A stretch of DNA of 64,000 nucleotides, from the NCBI RefSeq assembly GCF_004152845.1, contig NZ_SEON01000003.1, positions 248,001 to 312,000 of the forward strand, given 5' to 3'. This document shows positions 27,762 through 37,038 of the stretch, piece by piece. Each line of letters opens with the position of its first letter. The stretch's first letter is position 1. The stretch is from Sphingobium fuliginis (GTDB lineage: Bacteria; Pseudomonadota; Alphaproteobacteria; Sphingomonadales; Sphingomonadaceae). The translations under genes and the position numbers were made by a program. The notes beneath the pieces are model-generated. The model worked only from the letters and a program-made list of their open reading frames with translations. It did no database searches and was not told the origin of the DNA.

Positions 27762-28436
27762 ACTTTCCTCCAGCAGTCCTTCATGAAGGCGGACAACCCG
27801 GTCCATCTTCTCCGCCAGTCTTTCATTATGCGTCGCCACCAGCGCGGCGGAACCTTCCTCGCGCACCAGCCGCAGGAATTCGGCCAGCACGACGTCGGCG
27901 GTCCGCTCGTCCAGATTGCCGGTGGGCTCGTCCGCAAGGACCAGCGCAGGCCGGTTGGCGAGCGCCCGCGCCACGGCCACGCGCTGCTGCTCGCCGCCGG
28001 AAAGCTGGCTGGGCCGATGTTCCAGCCGATGGCCAAGCCCCAATGACCCGAGCAGGGATTCGGCGCGAGCGCGGGCCGTTGCCATCTCCTCATCGCGGAT
28101 CACCTGCGGCAGGATGACATTCTCCACCGCATTGAAGTCGGGAAGCAGATGGTGGAATTGATAGACGAAGCCCAGCGCATCCCTGCGAAGCCGCGTCCGT
28201 CCGTCATTGTCGAGCTTCGCCGCTTCCTCGCCCGCGATGCGGATCGATCCGTCGAAGCCGCCCTCCAACAGTCCTACCGCCTGGAGCAGCGTCGATTTCC
28301 CCGATCCCGACGGACCGAGCAACGCCACGATTTCTCCCGGCGCCACCGACAACTCGACACCGCGCAACACCTCTATGGTGACGCCGCCCTGGGTGAAGCT
28401 GCGCTTGAGGCCTGCGACCTTCAATATCTCATTCAT
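27747..28436 (-). CDS. lolD: lipoprotein-releasing ABC transporter ATPase LolD
   Basis: Protein of 229 residues. Walker A is [14 protein letters not shown] near residue 38, the signature is [15 protein letters not shown] near 143, and Walker B is [12 protein letters not shown] near 162. It is of the MacB/LolD class and powers release of lipoproteins from the inner membrane to LolA. Its ATG lies 8 bp inside the end of the permease gene, so the two are coupled. Confidence 0.94.
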   Translation of the reverse strand: MNEILKVAGLKRSFTQGGVTIEVLRGVELSVAPGEIVALLGPSGSGKSTLLQAVGLLEGGFDGSIRIAGEEAAKLDNDGRTRLRRDALGFVYQFHHLLPDFNAVENVILPQVIRDEEMATARARAESLLGSLGLGHRLEHRPSQLSGGEQQRVAVARALANRPALVLADEPTGNLDERTADVVLAEFLRLVREEGSAALVATHNERLAEKMDRVVRLHEGLLEESSGGM

Positions 28437-29679
28437 AACGCAGCACCTGCACAGGATCGGTATTGGCGGCCTTGAACGCGGGATAGAGCGTCGCCAGGAA
28501 GCTGAAGATCAACGCCATCAGGCAGATGATGGCGATCTCCACCGGATCGGGCTTGGCCGGTAATTCGGTGAGGAAGCGGATCGACGGGTCCCAGAGATTC
28601 TGCCCCGTCATGAACTGGATCGCGTTCACCACGCTCTGACGGAAGAACAGGAAGGTGAAGCCCAGCACCATGCCCGCCGCCATGCCCAGCGCGCCGATCG
28701 TCACGCCCACGGTCATGAATATCTTCACCAGCCCGGCCCGGCTCGCACCCATGGTCCGCAGGATGGCGATGTCGCGCGTCTTCGCGCGCACCAGCATGAT
28801 GAGCGAGGAGAGGATGTTGAAAACCGCCACCAGCACGATGATCGACAGCACGACGAACATGGCGACGCGCTCGACCGCCAGCGCCTCGAACAGCGAGGCA
28901 TTCATCTGCCGCCAGTCGGTGACGATCGCGCGGCCCGCGACCTTGCCGGCCAAGGGTTCCAATATGGCGGCCACCTGGTCGGCGTTGACGGTCTCCACCT
29001 CGATCATGCTGACGACATCGCCCAACAGCAGCAATGTCTGGGCGTCCTCCACCGGCATGACGACGAAGGCCTTGTCATAATCGTAGATGCCGACCTCGAA
29101 AATGGCGGCCACTTGATAGGATACCTGCCGCGGCACCGTGCCGAAGGGCGTCGAACGGCCCGCGGGATTGATGATGGTAAGGCTGTCGCCCAACTGGATT
29201 CCCAGATTTTCCGCCAGCCGCGACCCTATCGCCACCTTGCCGCCATTGGGGGTCAGCGCGCTCAGGCTGCCGGCCACGACCTTCGCCTTCAGCGTTGCAT
29301 TGTTGCGGATGTCGTTCACCGTCATGCCGCGCACCAGCACCGCTTCCACCCGCCCCTGAAAGCTGCCCAGCAGGGGCTGCTCGATCAATGGCGTGGCGCT
29401 GGTCACGCCGGGCGTCGCCTTCGCCTCCCTCAACACCGCCTTCCAGTCCGGCAGGCGTCCGCCATAGCCCTGGACGACGGCATGACCGTTAAGGCCCACG
29501 ATCTTGTCGAACAGTTCGGCGCGAAAGCCGTTCATCACGCTCATCACGATGATCAGCGCCGCCACCCCCAGCATCACGGCGGCCAGGCTGATGCCGGCAA
29601 CCAGGAATATGAACCCCTCCCCCTTGCCGGGCAGCAGGTAACGCTTGGCAATCATGCGTTCGTATCGGGATAGAATCAT
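28429..29679 (-). CDS. lolE: lipoprotein-releasing ABC transporter permease LolC/E
   Basis: Protein of 416 residues with four membrane segments: one N-terminal (about 22-48) and three near the C-terminus (about 270-300, 315-345 and 375-400), with a large periplasmic loop between, the LolC/LolE FtsX-like layout. The [17 protein letters not shown]-terminus is typical of the alphaproteobacterial single-permease (LolF-like) form. Only one permease gene is present with lolD, as usual in this class, so it probably acts as a homodimer. Confidence 0.93.
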   Translation of the reverse strand: MILSRYERMIAKRYLLPGKGEGFIFLVAGISLAAVMLGVAALIIVMSVMNGFRAELFDKIVGLNGHAVVQGYGGRLPDWKAVLREAKATPGVTSATPLIEQPLLGSFQGRVEAVLVRGMTVNDIRNNATLKAKVVAGSLSALTPNGGKVAIGSRLAENLGIQLGDSLTIINPAGRSTPFGTVPRQVSYQVAAIFEVGIYDYDKAFVVMPVEDAQTLLLLGDVVSMIEVETVNADQVAAILEPLAGKVAGRAIVTDWRQMNASLFEALAVERVAMFVVLSIIVLVAVFNILSSLIMLVRAKTRDIAILRTMGASRAGLVKIFMTVGVTIGALGMAAGMVLGFTFLFFRQSVVNAIQFMTGQNLWDPSIRFLTELPAKPDPVEIAIICLMALIFSFLATLYPAFKAANTDPVQVLRYE

Positions 29680-29839
29680 GACGGCGCGAATGGCCTCTCG
29701 ATTGGACAGGCAGCCCGTCTAGCATGCTATCGAACGACGGCAAGCATTGCCGGATTGTTGCACCGGAGCCACAGCCTCGCGGGGAAAATCACAAGGCTGG
29801 GAAATAGCCCGTGACAGCGGCCTGCTCTATACATAGCAC

Positions 29840-29996
29840 AGGCGACGAAGCACAGGTAAATGGCCGTGGTTCAGGGATACTGCATCCCGCTTCGAGCTTA
29901 GGGGGCTGAGAAGCGGTCGAGGCAGGCCAAGGGGGAGACGAGCAATCGTCCATTAGTACCCGGGTCGTGGAAACACGGCCCGGGTACTTTTCTTTT
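29840..29996 (+). ncRNA. candidate structured small RNA with its own terminator
   Basis: This lies in the only gap over 500 bp (29680-30217). No protein-coding gene precedes it on the plus strand, yet it ends in a textbook intrinsic terminator (29956-29996). Upstream are several perfect hairpins: GGGAT/ATCCC (29874-29888), GCTTC/GAAGC (29889-29914), TGGCC/GGCCA (29861-29929) enclosing both, and GACGA-GCAA-TCGTC (29937-29950) with a GNRA tetraloop. A TATACA-like -10 at 29828-29833 would place the 5' end near 29840, giving about 157 nt. I do not recognise it as 6S, SRP, tmRNA or RNase P RNA. The 5' end is a guess. Confidence 0.5.
29956..29996 (+). terminator. very strong orphan intrinsic terminator
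   Basis: A 14-bp stem, GTACCCGGGTCGTG (29956-29969) and CACGGCCCGGGTAC (29974-29987), has one G-T wobble, a GAAA tetraloop and the tail TTTTCTTTT. There is no T tract on the opposite side, so it works on the plus strand, where no gene lies upstream. Confidence 0.88.
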
Positions 29997-30091
29997 CGGG
30001 CTTGAACGACCAGCCATTGGGCCGCCTCCGGGCATGTGAACAAGGCTGCGCATGGCGCCCGCCACGCATCCAAAATCCCGTCGCCAGACCA

Positions 30092-30119
30092 CTTGAAACG
30101 CTTTTCCATCGAACCATAT
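30092..30119 (+). promoter_or_regulatory. heat-shock (RpoH/sigma-32) promoter of hsp20
   Basis: CTTGAA (30092-30097), a 16-bp spacer, then CCATAT (30114-30119). Both hexamers fit the RpoH consensus CTTGAA-N13..17-CCCCATnT. Transcription would start near 30126, giving a leader of about 92 nt before the hsp20 ATG. Confidence 0.65.
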
Positions 30120-30125
30120 CAAAGC

Positions 30126-30217
30126 CGTCCAGCCGCCATATGGGGTTGGGCATGGTACCGCCGGATGCCTTGTTCTGGGTCCGGCATGTTCATTTTGCTC
30201 TTTGGGAGATTATGACA
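30126..30217 (+). promoter_or_regulatory. ROSE-like RNA thermometer leader of hsp20
   Basis: The leader predicted from the RpoH promoter contains a 6-bp hairpin GCCGGA/TCCGGC (30160-30165, 30180-30185). Next to the start it has TTGCTC TTT GGGAGA (30195-30209), in which the anti-SD sequence TTGCTC faces the ribosome site GGGAG with imperfect pairing. This is the UUGCU-versus-SD arrangement of ROSE elements in rhizobial small heat-shock genes, where warming opens the ribosome site. Confidence 0.55.
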
Positions 30218-30682
30218 ATGCGTGGTTTTGACCTTACCCCCTATCGCCGCTCGACCGTGGGCTTCGATCGTCTCTTCGACCTGATCGAGAACAACGCCCG
30301 GTTGCAGCAAGGCGACAATTATCCCCCGTTCAACATCGAACGGATTTCCGAAGATCGCTATCGCGTCACGCTGGCCGTCGCGGGCTTCCGGACGGACGAG
30401 ATCGACATCACTGCCCAGCAGAACCTGCTCCAGGTCACCGGGCGCAAGGAAGAATCGCAGGGCGGCGACCGCTCTCGCTTCCTGCATGTCGGCATCGCCA
30501 ACCGCAGCTTCGAACGCCGCTTCGAACTCGCCGATTTCGTGCGGGTCGAAAAGGCCGACCTGGCCGATGGTCTGCTGACGATCGAACTGGTGCGTGAGGT
30601 TCCGGAGGCGATGAAGCCGAAGAAGATCGCGATCAACGGCGGTCAGCTCGTCGAGATCAATGCCGATCGCGACGCGGCCTGA
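30218..30682 (+). CDS. small heat shock protein Hsp20/IbpA family
   Basis: Protein of 154 residues, class A alphaproteobacterial sHsp. The N-terminus is DLTPYRRSTVGFDRLFDLIE, the alpha-crystallin domain runs from about 30 to 125 (YPPFNIERISEDRYRVTLAVAGF, LLQVTGRKEE, the FERRFELADFV segment, then GLLTIELVREVPE), with a short C-terminal tail carrying the KPKKIAI anchoring motif. It binds unfolding proteins on heat stress. ATG 30218 is preferred over ATG 30212 because it sits 9 bases from GGGAG. It is a single gene with an RpoH promoter, a ROSE-like leader and its own terminator. Confidence 0.93.
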   Translation: MRGFDLTPYRRSTVGFDRLFDLIENNARLQQGDNYPPFNIERISEDRYRVTLAVAGFRTDEIDITAQQNLLQVTGRKEESQGGDRSRFLHVGIANRSFERRFELADFVRVEKADLADGLLTIELVREVPEAMKPKKIAINGGQLVEINADRDAA

Positions 30683-30701
30683 TCCGCTTGGATGGAAGAT
30701 G

Positions 30702-30729
30702 GGGCGCGGCGGTCCTGCCGCGCCCTTTT
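30702..30729 (+). terminator. intrinsic terminator of hsp20
   Basis: A 9-bp stem GGGCGCGGC (30702-30710) and GCCGCGCCC (30717-30725), a 6-base loop, then TTTT, 20 bp after the hsp20 stop and just before the convergent kup stop. Confidence 0.85.
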
Positions 30730-30736
30730 ATATGGA

Positions 30737-32665
30737 TCAGATCTCGACCTGGCTGCCCAGTTCGACCACGCGATTGGTCGGCAGCCGGAAGAATTCCATT
30801 GCACTTTCCGCATTGCGCAGCATCCAGGCGAAAATCTTCTCGCGCCACAGCGGCATCCCCGGCTTGGCCGACGGCAGCAGCGTCTGCCGGGCAAGGAAGA
30901 AGCTGGTGTCCATCATCCTGAACGCCTGACCGCAGCCAGTCACATTCTTGAGCGCGGCGGGGACGTCCGGTTCCTGCATGAAGCCATATTGCAGCACCAG
31001 CCGGAAGAATCCGCGGCCCAGATCCTCCAGCTTGAAGCGCCCGTCATCTTCTACAACCGGCACATCCTTGATCTTGACGGTCAAGAGGATGACGCGCTCA
31101 TGCAACACCTTGTTGTGCTTGAGATTATGCAGCAGCGCATGGGGAACGCCATCGGGCGTGGAGGTCATGAAAACCGCCGTACCGGGCACCCGAACCGCGC
31201 TGTTCGCGGCGGACGCGACGAAGACGGGAATCGGCATGGCCGCTTCGCGCAGCCGGTCCTGAACCAGACGGCGCCCGCGCGACCAGGTGGTGAGCAGGGT
31301 GAAGATCACGAAGCCGATCAGCAGCGGGAACCAGCCGCCATCGGGCACCTTGGTGAAATTGGCGGCCAGATAGGCGCCGTCCACCAGGAACAGCACCGAC
31401 AGCAGCGGCGCCGAATAATACCAGCGCCATTTCCATAGCCGGTAGAGCAGCACCGTCAGCAACACATTGTCGATGAACATCGCGCCCGTGACGGCGATGC
31501 CATAGGCGGCCGTGAGGTTCGACGAGGTCTGGAACACCAGCACCAACAGGATCACCATGACCATCAGCCCCCAGTTGATGAGGGGGATGTAGATCTGGCC
31601 GGCCGTCGACGCGCTGGTATGCGCAATCCGCAGGCGCGGCATGAAGCCGAGCTGGATTGCCTGCTGCGTGACGGAAAAAGCGCCGGAGATCACCGCCTGG
31701 CTGGCGATGATCGCGGCCAGCGTGGCCAGCCCGACCAGCGGCAATTGCGCCCATTGCGGCGCCAGATAATAAAAGGGGCTGTGAAGGGCGGCCGCGCCCT
31801 CCCGGAACAGCAGCGCGCCCTGCCCCATATAGTTCATCATCAAGGCGGGCAGGACGAAGGTCAGCCAGGACACGCGGATCGGACTGCGTCCGAAATGCCC
31901 CATATCGGCGTAGAGCGCTTCCGCGCCGGTCACGGCCAGCACGACCGCGCCCAGGGCGAGGAATGCCGGCAGCGGATCGGTGACGAAGAACATGACCGCC
32001 CAATAGGGATTGAAGGCGTGGAGGATGCCCGGCGTCTTGACGATGCTGATGATGCCCAGAACCGCGATGGTCAGGAAATAGAACAGCATGATCGGGCCGA
32101 ACAGCGATGCGACCCGGTTGGTCCCCAGTCCCTGTATCCAGAACAGGCCGAGCAGGATGACGATCGCGGCCGGCAGGATCAGCGGCGCAAGGCTGCTGTT
32201 GTAGACCGCCAGTCCCTCGACCGCCGACAGCACCGACACGGCGGGCGTGATCATCGAGTCGCCGTAGAAAAGGGACGTCGCGAACACGCCGAGCAGGACG
32301 ATGCCGCGCGACCATCGCTGCGTCCTGGTCTGGCCGTTGATCAGGGCGAGCAGGGCGAGACTGCCTCCCTCCCCCTTGTTGTCCGCACGCATGATGACGG
32401 TGACATATTTCAGCGTCACGACCAGCATCATCGACCAGAACATCAGGCTGATGACGCCCAATATATGATCCGGATCGAGGTCCAGATGATGATGTCCGGC
32501 GAATGTTTCGCGGAAGGCATAAAGCGGGCTGGTGCCGATGTCCCCGAAGACGATGCCGATCGCACCGACGACCAGCTTCAGCGTGGCCTTCTGTCCGGCA
32601 TGACCGTGATCATGGGCGCTCTCGTCATCGACGCGCACGGCGCCGTTGGTGATCTCGTCAGCCAT
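30737..32665 (-). CDS. kup: low-affinity potassium transporter Kup
   Basis: Protein of 642 residues of the KUP/HAK family, about 12 membrane segments in the first 440 residues and a cytoplasmic C-terminal domain. Signature segments include [22 protein letters not shown] near residue 30, [15 protein letters not shown] near 95, and [18 protein letters not shown] near 135. It takes up potassium with protons. It stands alone on the minus strand and converges on hsp20. Confidence 0.96.
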   Translation of the reverse strand: MADEITNGAVRVDDESAHDHGHAGQKATLKLVVGAIGIVFGDIGTSPLYAFRETFAGHHHLDLDPDHILGVISLMFWSMMLVVTLKYVTVIMRADNKGEGGSLALLALINGQTRTQRWSRGIVLLGVFATSLFYGDSMITPAVSVLSAVEGLAVYNSSLAPLILPAAIVILLGLFWIQGLGTNRVASLFGPIMLFYFLTIAVLGIISIVKTPGILHAFNPYWAVMFFVTDPLPAFLALGAVVLAVTGAEALYADMGHFGRSPIRVSWLTFVLPALMMNYMGQGALLFREGAAALHSPFYYLAPQWAQLPLVGLATLAAIIASQAVISGAFSVTQQAIQLGFMPRLRIAHTSASTAGQIYIPLINWGLMVMVILLVLVFQTSSNLTAAYGIAVTGAMFIDNVLLTVLLYRLWKWRWYYSAPLLSVLFLVDGAYLAANFTKVPDGGWFPLLIGFVIFTLLTTWSRGRRLVQDRLREAAMPIPVFVASAANSAVRVPGTAVFMTSTPDGVPHALLHNLKHNKVLHERVILLTVKIKDVPVVEDDGRFKLEDLGRGFFRLVLQYGFMQEPDVPAALKNVTGCGQAFRMMDTSFFLARQTLLPSAKPGMPLWREKIFAWMLRNAESAMEFFRLPTNRVVELGSQVEI

Positions 32666-32807
32666 GAAGAAAATGCCGAATTGTCATGATCTTTGGACAC
32701 CCGAACGGGGAAGCGGCCCGTCTTGTCATTCCATAAGCCCCCGCAAACCGCCGCGCCCTATCACGGCTCCCGGGTGGTGGCAATGATGCCGCTGCGGCTT
32801 CGACCGT

Positions 32808-33443
32808 CTATCGGCCTTCGGACCCGAGCATGGCATCGATACGCGCGATATTGCCTTCGAGTTCCTTCTTGACCTCGCTGCCTTCGGGGGCGCTGGCGGC
32901 CAGCGGGCCCCAAAGGGCGCGTGCTTCCTTGAGTTGCCCCGCCCGGGCGAGGGCCAGTCCGTAGAAATAGCGGGGCGCCGGACCTTCGGGATCGATCGCC
33001 ATCGACCGGCGATAGGCGAAATCGGCGGCGGGAGACAGCACTCCGCCTGCATGCGCGACCAGCGCATTGCCGAAGCCCAGCCACAAATTGGGATCGTCCG
33101 GAGTCTCGCGAAGTCCGGACAAAAGGACGTTCGCCGCTTCCTTCGTCTTCCCCTGTCGGCCAAGGCCGTCCGAAAGCATCAGCCATTGGCCCGCCTTGCC
33201 ATAGCGCTCGGCAAGGCCCCGGCGTTGCTCGGCCAGCTTCTCGTCGAACGCGGCGCCGCCCCTGTCGGCCGCCTGCCGGGGCGAGCCAGCCAGTCCGGGA
33301 CGGCCCTGCCACGCATAGCCGGCCAAACCCAGCAACAGCGCAGCGGCCGTGATTTCCCAGGCCGACCTCGGCACCCGCCCGACAAGGACGAGCGCCACGC
33401 TCACCAGGACCAGCTGGGCGCCGGCAATGATCCAGCCGGTCAT
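32808..33443 (-). CDS. ccmI: cytochrome c maturation protein CcmI (TPR)
   Basis: Protein of 211 residues. Two N-terminal membrane segments (about 4-23 and 30-46) are followed by a periplasmic TPR domain (about 85-200) with GQWLMLSDGLGRQGKTKEA and PAPRYFYGLALARAGQLKEA. In System I it binds the apocytochrome C-terminus and hands it to CcmF/H. It is shorter than the enterobacterial CcmH C-terminal form. It is the last gene of the ccm operon; ATG overlaps the ccmH stop. Confidence 0.85.
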   Translation of the reverse strand: MTGWIIAGAQLVLVSVALVLVGRVPRSAWEITAAALLLGLAGYAWQGRPGLAGSPRQAADRGGAAFDEKLAEQRRGLAERYGKAGQWLMLSDGLGRQGKTKEAANVLLSGLRETPDDPNLWLGFGNALVAHAGGVLSPAADFAYRRSMAIDPEGPAPRYFYGLALARAGQLKEARALWGPLAASAPEGSEVKKELEGNIARIDAMLGSEGR

Positions 33444-33850
33444 GCCCGCCTCCCCCGCTTGATCCGACCGCGCAGCAGCAGCAGCCCCAATCCCAGCAGG
33501 ATCAGGGGCGCGGCCCAGAGCGGCCAGAGGATCGGATCGGCTGTCGGCTCATAGCTGACCCAGTCGCCATAGCGCTCGATCAGCCAGGCGCGGATATGCT
33601 CGGGCTCTTCCCCCGCCATGATGCGTTCGCGAATCTGGGAGCGCATGTCGCCGGCCATGCTGGCATTGCTGTCGGCAATCGACTGACTCTGGCAGGTGAG
33701 GCAGCGGATCGTCTCCATCAGCGTCCGCGCCTTCTTCTCCAGGGCCGGGTCTTCGATCTGGCGGTCGGCATAGGGCGCCGGCGGCAGCGCGGACTGCGCG
33801 AAGACCGGCACGCTCAGCATCAGCGCCAGCAGGGCGACCAGCATCCTCAT
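33440..33850 (-). CDS. ccmH: cytochrome c maturation thioredoxin-like protein CcmH
   Basis: Protein of 136 residues with an N-terminal signal peptide ending near VFAQ, the redox motif CLTC (Cys50, Cys53) in IRCLTCQSQSIADS, and a C-terminal membrane segment (about 105-125). It keeps the apocytochrome CxxCH thiols reduced for heme attachment. Start and stop overlap ccmG and ccmI by 4 bases. Confidence 0.94.
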   Translation of the reverse strand: MRMLVALLALMLSVPVFAQSALPPAPYADRQIEDPALEKKARTLMETIRCLTCQSQSIADSNASMAGDMRSQIRERIMAGEEPEHIRAWLIERYGDWVSYEPTADPILWPLWAAPLILLGLGLLLLRGRIKRGRRA

Positions 33851-34374
33851 TGCGCATTCCTCAGCCGGTCCAGGATCATCGGCACATCATCCTGACGGAT
33901 GTCGCCGACATGCTGATAGGCGATGCGGCCCCTTCCATCGATGATGAAGCTTTCGGGCACGCCCGACGAACCCATGGCGATCTGCACCTCGCTCCGCGCA
34001 TCCAGGCCGATGCGGGAATAGGGATTGCCATAGCGCTTGAGGAAGGCGTCGACATCGGGCCGGGCATCGCGGATGGCGATGGCGTCGATCTCCACGCCCG
34101 CCTGCCTGAGCGCCAGCAACTGCGGCGCCTCGGCCGCGCAGGGCACGCACCAGCTCGCGAAGATATTGAGCAGGCGCGGCTTGCCGGTCGCGAGTTCCGA
34201 ACTTGCCAGCGGCGGCCGGTCGCTCGCGGCGGCAGGCAGGACAAAGGCAGGCAGCGCCTTGCCCACCAGTTTCGAATTGATGATCCGGTCGTCCGGACGC
34301 AGCAGCCCGCTGGCAAACAGCCCGAAAAAACCAAGGAACAGCGCCAGCGGCAGCCAGATCAGCAGCTTCCTCAT
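33847..34374 (-). CDS. ccmG: thiol:disulfide interchange protein DsbE/CcmG
   Basis: Protein of 175 residues. An N-terminal membrane anchor (about 5-25) precedes a periplasmic thioredoxin domain with the active site ASWCVPC (Cys76, Cys79) and the cis-proline region SSGVPESFIID. It delivers reducing power to CcmH and apocytochrome. The ATG overlaps the ccmF stop (ATGA); homology starts here although the frame extends further upstream. Confidence 0.94.
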   Translation of the reverse strand: MRKLLIWLPLALFLGFFGLFASGLLRPDDRIINSKLVGKALPAFVLPAAASDRPPLASSELATGKPRLLNIFASWCVPCAAEAPQLLALRQAGVEIDAIAIRDARPDVDAFLKRYGNPYSRIGLDARSEVQIAMGSSGVPESFIIDGRGRIAYQHVGDIRQDDVPMILDRLRNAQ

Positions 34375-36311
34375 GCGCCGGCCTCCACGGCCCTGCGCGC
34401 CCGCCATTTGAGCAGCCATCCGCGCCGTTCCCGCCCGACCAGCGCCAGTGCGCCGCCCACAGCGATCAGGAAACCGCCCAGCCAGATCAGCGTCACGAAA
34501 GGCTTCCACCAGATGCGGAGCTGCCAGCGGCCTTCATCCGCCTCCTGCCCCAGCACGACATAGAGCTGGCCATTCCAGCGGGTCAGCAGAGCGGCCTCCG
34601 TCGTCGTCGTGGGCGGCGAGGCGAAGAAGCGGGACTGCGGGTGGATCAGGACCGGCTCCCCACCGCCCCGGCTGGCTTCCATATCCGCCTGGAGCGCGGT
34701 CCAGTTATCGCCCGCTATCGGCAGAATCTGCTTGAACCGGATCGTCCAGCCCGCCGTCTCCACAGTATCGCCGGGGCGGGCGGCCACCAGCTTTTCCACC
34801 GTGAAGGCCGAATCGCAGGCCATGCCCGCCAGGCTGACCGCGCAGCCCAGATGCGCGATCACCATGCCCCAGGTGAAAAGCGGCGTGCGACGCAGATTGC
34901 GCTTCCAGAGCGGCGCGACACTCCCCACAGCGACGGCCAGGGCGATCACCAGGCCGAGGAAAGGCAATATGCCGATCCGTCCCCAGGCGAATGCCGATAA
35001 GGCGAGGAAAACCAATCCCGCCATTATCAGCGGGACGGCTATGCGCCGGCTCACCTCCCGCATCCGGTCGCGCCGCCAGCGGGTCAGCGGCCCAAGGACC
35101 ATGACGATCATCAAGGCAAGTGCGACAGGCCCGGCGATGCGGTCGAAATAGGGCGCGCCGACCGACACCTTATGGCCGAAGGCCTCGGTCAGCAGCGGAT
35201 AAAGCGTGCCGATCAGCACCAGCCCCAATATGACCGACAGCAGCAGATTGTTGACGACCAGCATGGTTTCCCGGCTGACCAGCTCGAACGGCGCGCCCTC
35301 GCGGACCGCGCCCACGCGCCAGCCGAACAGCGCCAGCGCCCCGCCGATATAGATGCCGAGCAACGCCAGGATGAAGGTTCCGCGCTCCGGATCGACGGCA
35401 AAGGCATGGACGCTGGTCAGGATGCCCGACCGGACGAGGAAAGTGCCGACCATCGACATGGAGAAGGCGACGACCGCCAGCATCACCGTCCAGGCGCGCA
35501 GGGCGTCGCGGGTGGCCAGCACGGTCACGCTATGCAGCAGCGCCGTCGCCGCCAGCCACGGCATGAGCGAGGCGTTCTCCACCGGGTCCCAGAACCACCA
35601 GCCGCCCCAGCCCAGCTCATAATAGGCCCAATAGCTGCCCGCCGTGATGCCGAGCGTCAGCAATATCCACGCCCCCAATACCCAGGGCCGCATGGCGCGC
35701 GCAAAGGCTGCGTCGACCTGCCGGGTCAAAAGCGCCCCCACGGCAAAGGAAAAGGCGACGGACAGGCCGACATAGCCGAGATAGAGGGTCGGCGGATGGA
35801 AGGCGAGCCCAGGGTCCTGCAGCAGCGGATTGAGACCCTGCCCGTCCGGGGCCGGCGGGTCGATCCGCGCGAAGGGATTGGAGGCGAAAAGCAGGAAAGC
35901 GTAAAAACCAAGGCTGATCGCCGCCTGTCCGCCCAGCGTCGCCATATGGGTTTCACGCCGCAAGGCCCGCTCGAATAAGGCGACGGCCGATCCGGCGACG
36001 CCCATCACCGTCACCCAAAGCAGCATCGACCCTTCATGATTGCCCCAGGTTCCAGCGAATTTGTAGAGCCACGGCTTCATCGAATGGCTGTTGGTGGCGA
36101 CGAGCAGGACCGACATGTCGGATCGCAGGAACAGCATGATCAGCAAGGCGAAGGCCGTCGCGGTCAGCACCCCCTGCGCGACCGCCACCGGACGGACGGC
36201 GCCCAGCAGCTCGCTCTTGCCGCCCGCCAGGCCGACAGCGGCCAGCGCCAATTGGAGCAGCGCCAAGGACGCGGCGAGCCATAATGCGGCAAGGCCGGCC
36301 TCAGCGATCAT
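34371..36311 (-). CDS. ccmF: cytochrome c heme lyase subunit CcmF
   Basis: Protein of 646 residues with about 15 membrane segments. The family landmarks are present: GTWGNHEGSMLLWV near residue 92, the WWD-type loop GWGGWWFWDPVENASLMPW near 240, and further conserved periplasmic histidines. It attaches heme to apocytochrome c together with CcmH and CcmI. A 139-bp gap separates it from ccmE; I see no promoter or terminator in that gap. Confidence 0.96.
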   Translation of the reverse strand: MIAEAGLAALWLAASLALLQLALAAVGLAGGKSELLGAVRPVAVAQGVLTATAFALLIMLFLRSDMSVLLVATNSHSMKPWLYKFAGTWGNHEGSMLLWVTVMGVAGSAVALFERALRRETHMATLGGQAAISLGFYAFLLFASNPFARIDPPAPDGQGLNPLLQDPGLAFHPPTLYLGYVGLSVAFSFAVGALLTRQVDAAFARAMRPWVLGAWILLTLGITAGSYWAYYELGWGGWWFWDPVENASLMPWLAATALLHSVTVLATRDALRAWTVMLAVVAFSMSMVGTFLVRSGILTSVHAFAVDPERGTFILALLGIYIGGALALFGWRVGAVREGAPFELVSRETMLVVNNLLLSVILGLVLIGTLYPLLTEAFGHKVSVGAPYFDRIAGPVALALMIVMVLGPLTRWRRDRMREVSRRIAVPLIMAGLVFLALSAFAWGRIGILPFLGLVIALAVAVGSVAPLWKRNLRRTPLFTWGMVIAHLGCAVSLAGMACDSAFTVEKLVAARPGDTVETAGWTIRFKQILPIAGDNWTALQADMEASRGGGEPVLIHPQSRFFASPPTTTTEAALLTRWNGQLYVVLGQEADEGRWQLRIWWKPFVTLIWLGGFLIAVGGALALVGRERRGWLLKWRARRAVEAGA

Positions 36312-36450
36312 GCTGCCGCTTTCCTCCCGAATGCTTCATGGCCATGAACCAGATGCCGGGCCTGCTCCGCCCCTTCGAGTTGCGGAGCGCGGGGCCTGAT
36401 GGATACTGAACCAACCCCAGCATGACCTTGCCAATGAAGCTGGCTCTCGC

Positions 36451-36897
36451 TCACCTTTCGGCCTTCATCTTGTGGGTTTTTTCATCATAGCTCATGCCTT
36501 CCAGTTCACGCGGCATGTAGCGTTCGTCGTGCTTGGCCAACAGGTTGGTGGCCTGGAATGTGCCGCCCGCATCGAAAGCACCTTCTGCCACCACACCTGA
36601 ACCTTCGCGGAAAAGGTCGGGCGTGATGCCCTTGAAGCTCGCCGGAACGGTCGCCTTGCCGTCGGTGACGTCGAAATGGATGGTGACGCCGTCGCTGGCG
36701 CGCTTCAGGCTGCCCTTGACCACCATGCCGCCCAGCCGGATCGCCTTGCCCGGCTCGACGCCCTTGGTCTTAACGTCATTGGGCGCGTAGAAATAAGCCG
36801 CCTCGTCCTTCAGCGCGGAAGCGGCCAGCAATCCCGCGCCGATCAGCGCGAGCAGGGCCACCACGGCCAGGATCAGCCTTTGATGCTTTGCCTTCAT
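36451..36897 (-). CDS. ccmE: cytochrome c maturation heme chaperone CcmE
   Basis: Protein of 148 residues: an N-terminal anchor (about 8-28), an OB-fold domain, and the heme-binding histidine His123 in LLAKHDERYMP with the following Tyr127. It carries heme covalently between CcmC and CcmF in the periplasm. The ATG overlaps the ccmD stop (ATGA). Confidence 0.95.
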   Translation of the reverse strand: MKAKHQRLILAVVALLALIGAGLLAASALKDEAAYFYAPNDVKTKGVEPGKAIRLGGMVVKGSLKRASDGVTIHFDVTDGKATVPASFKGITPDLFREGSGVVAEGAFDAGGTFQATNLLAKHDERYMPRELEGMSYDEKTHKMKAER

Positions 36898-37034
36898 GCC
36901 CTGTCCGCCGATACCCTGTCCGCCGACGCCCTGCGTTCAGCGTTGCGCATCGCGCGCCAACTGAACAGGCTGATGAGGCCGGTGCCCGACAAGGTCAGCG
37001 CATAGGCGCCGATGACGAAAGCCCACTGGTTCAT
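36894..37034 (-). CDS. ccmD: heme exporter protein CcmD
   Basis: A 46-residue frame beginning MNQWAFVIGAYALTLSGTGL, with one membrane segment (about 5-25) and a basic C-terminal tail (SWRAMRNAERR), as in CcmD. It sits exactly between ccmC and ccmE, has GAGG six bases upstream (GTGAGGATATG), and its TGA overlaps the ccmE ATG. CcmD helps release holo-CcmE from the CcmABC complex. Confidence 0.88.
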   Translation of the reverse strand: MNQWAFVIGAYALTLSGTGLISLFSWRAMRNAERRASADRVSADRA

Positions 37035-37038
37035 ATCC

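Noticed and set aside
29789..30109. 106-codon minus-strand frame in the long gap
   Set aside because: No homology, no ribosome site, and it is crossed by the strong plus-strand terminator and the RpoH promoter.
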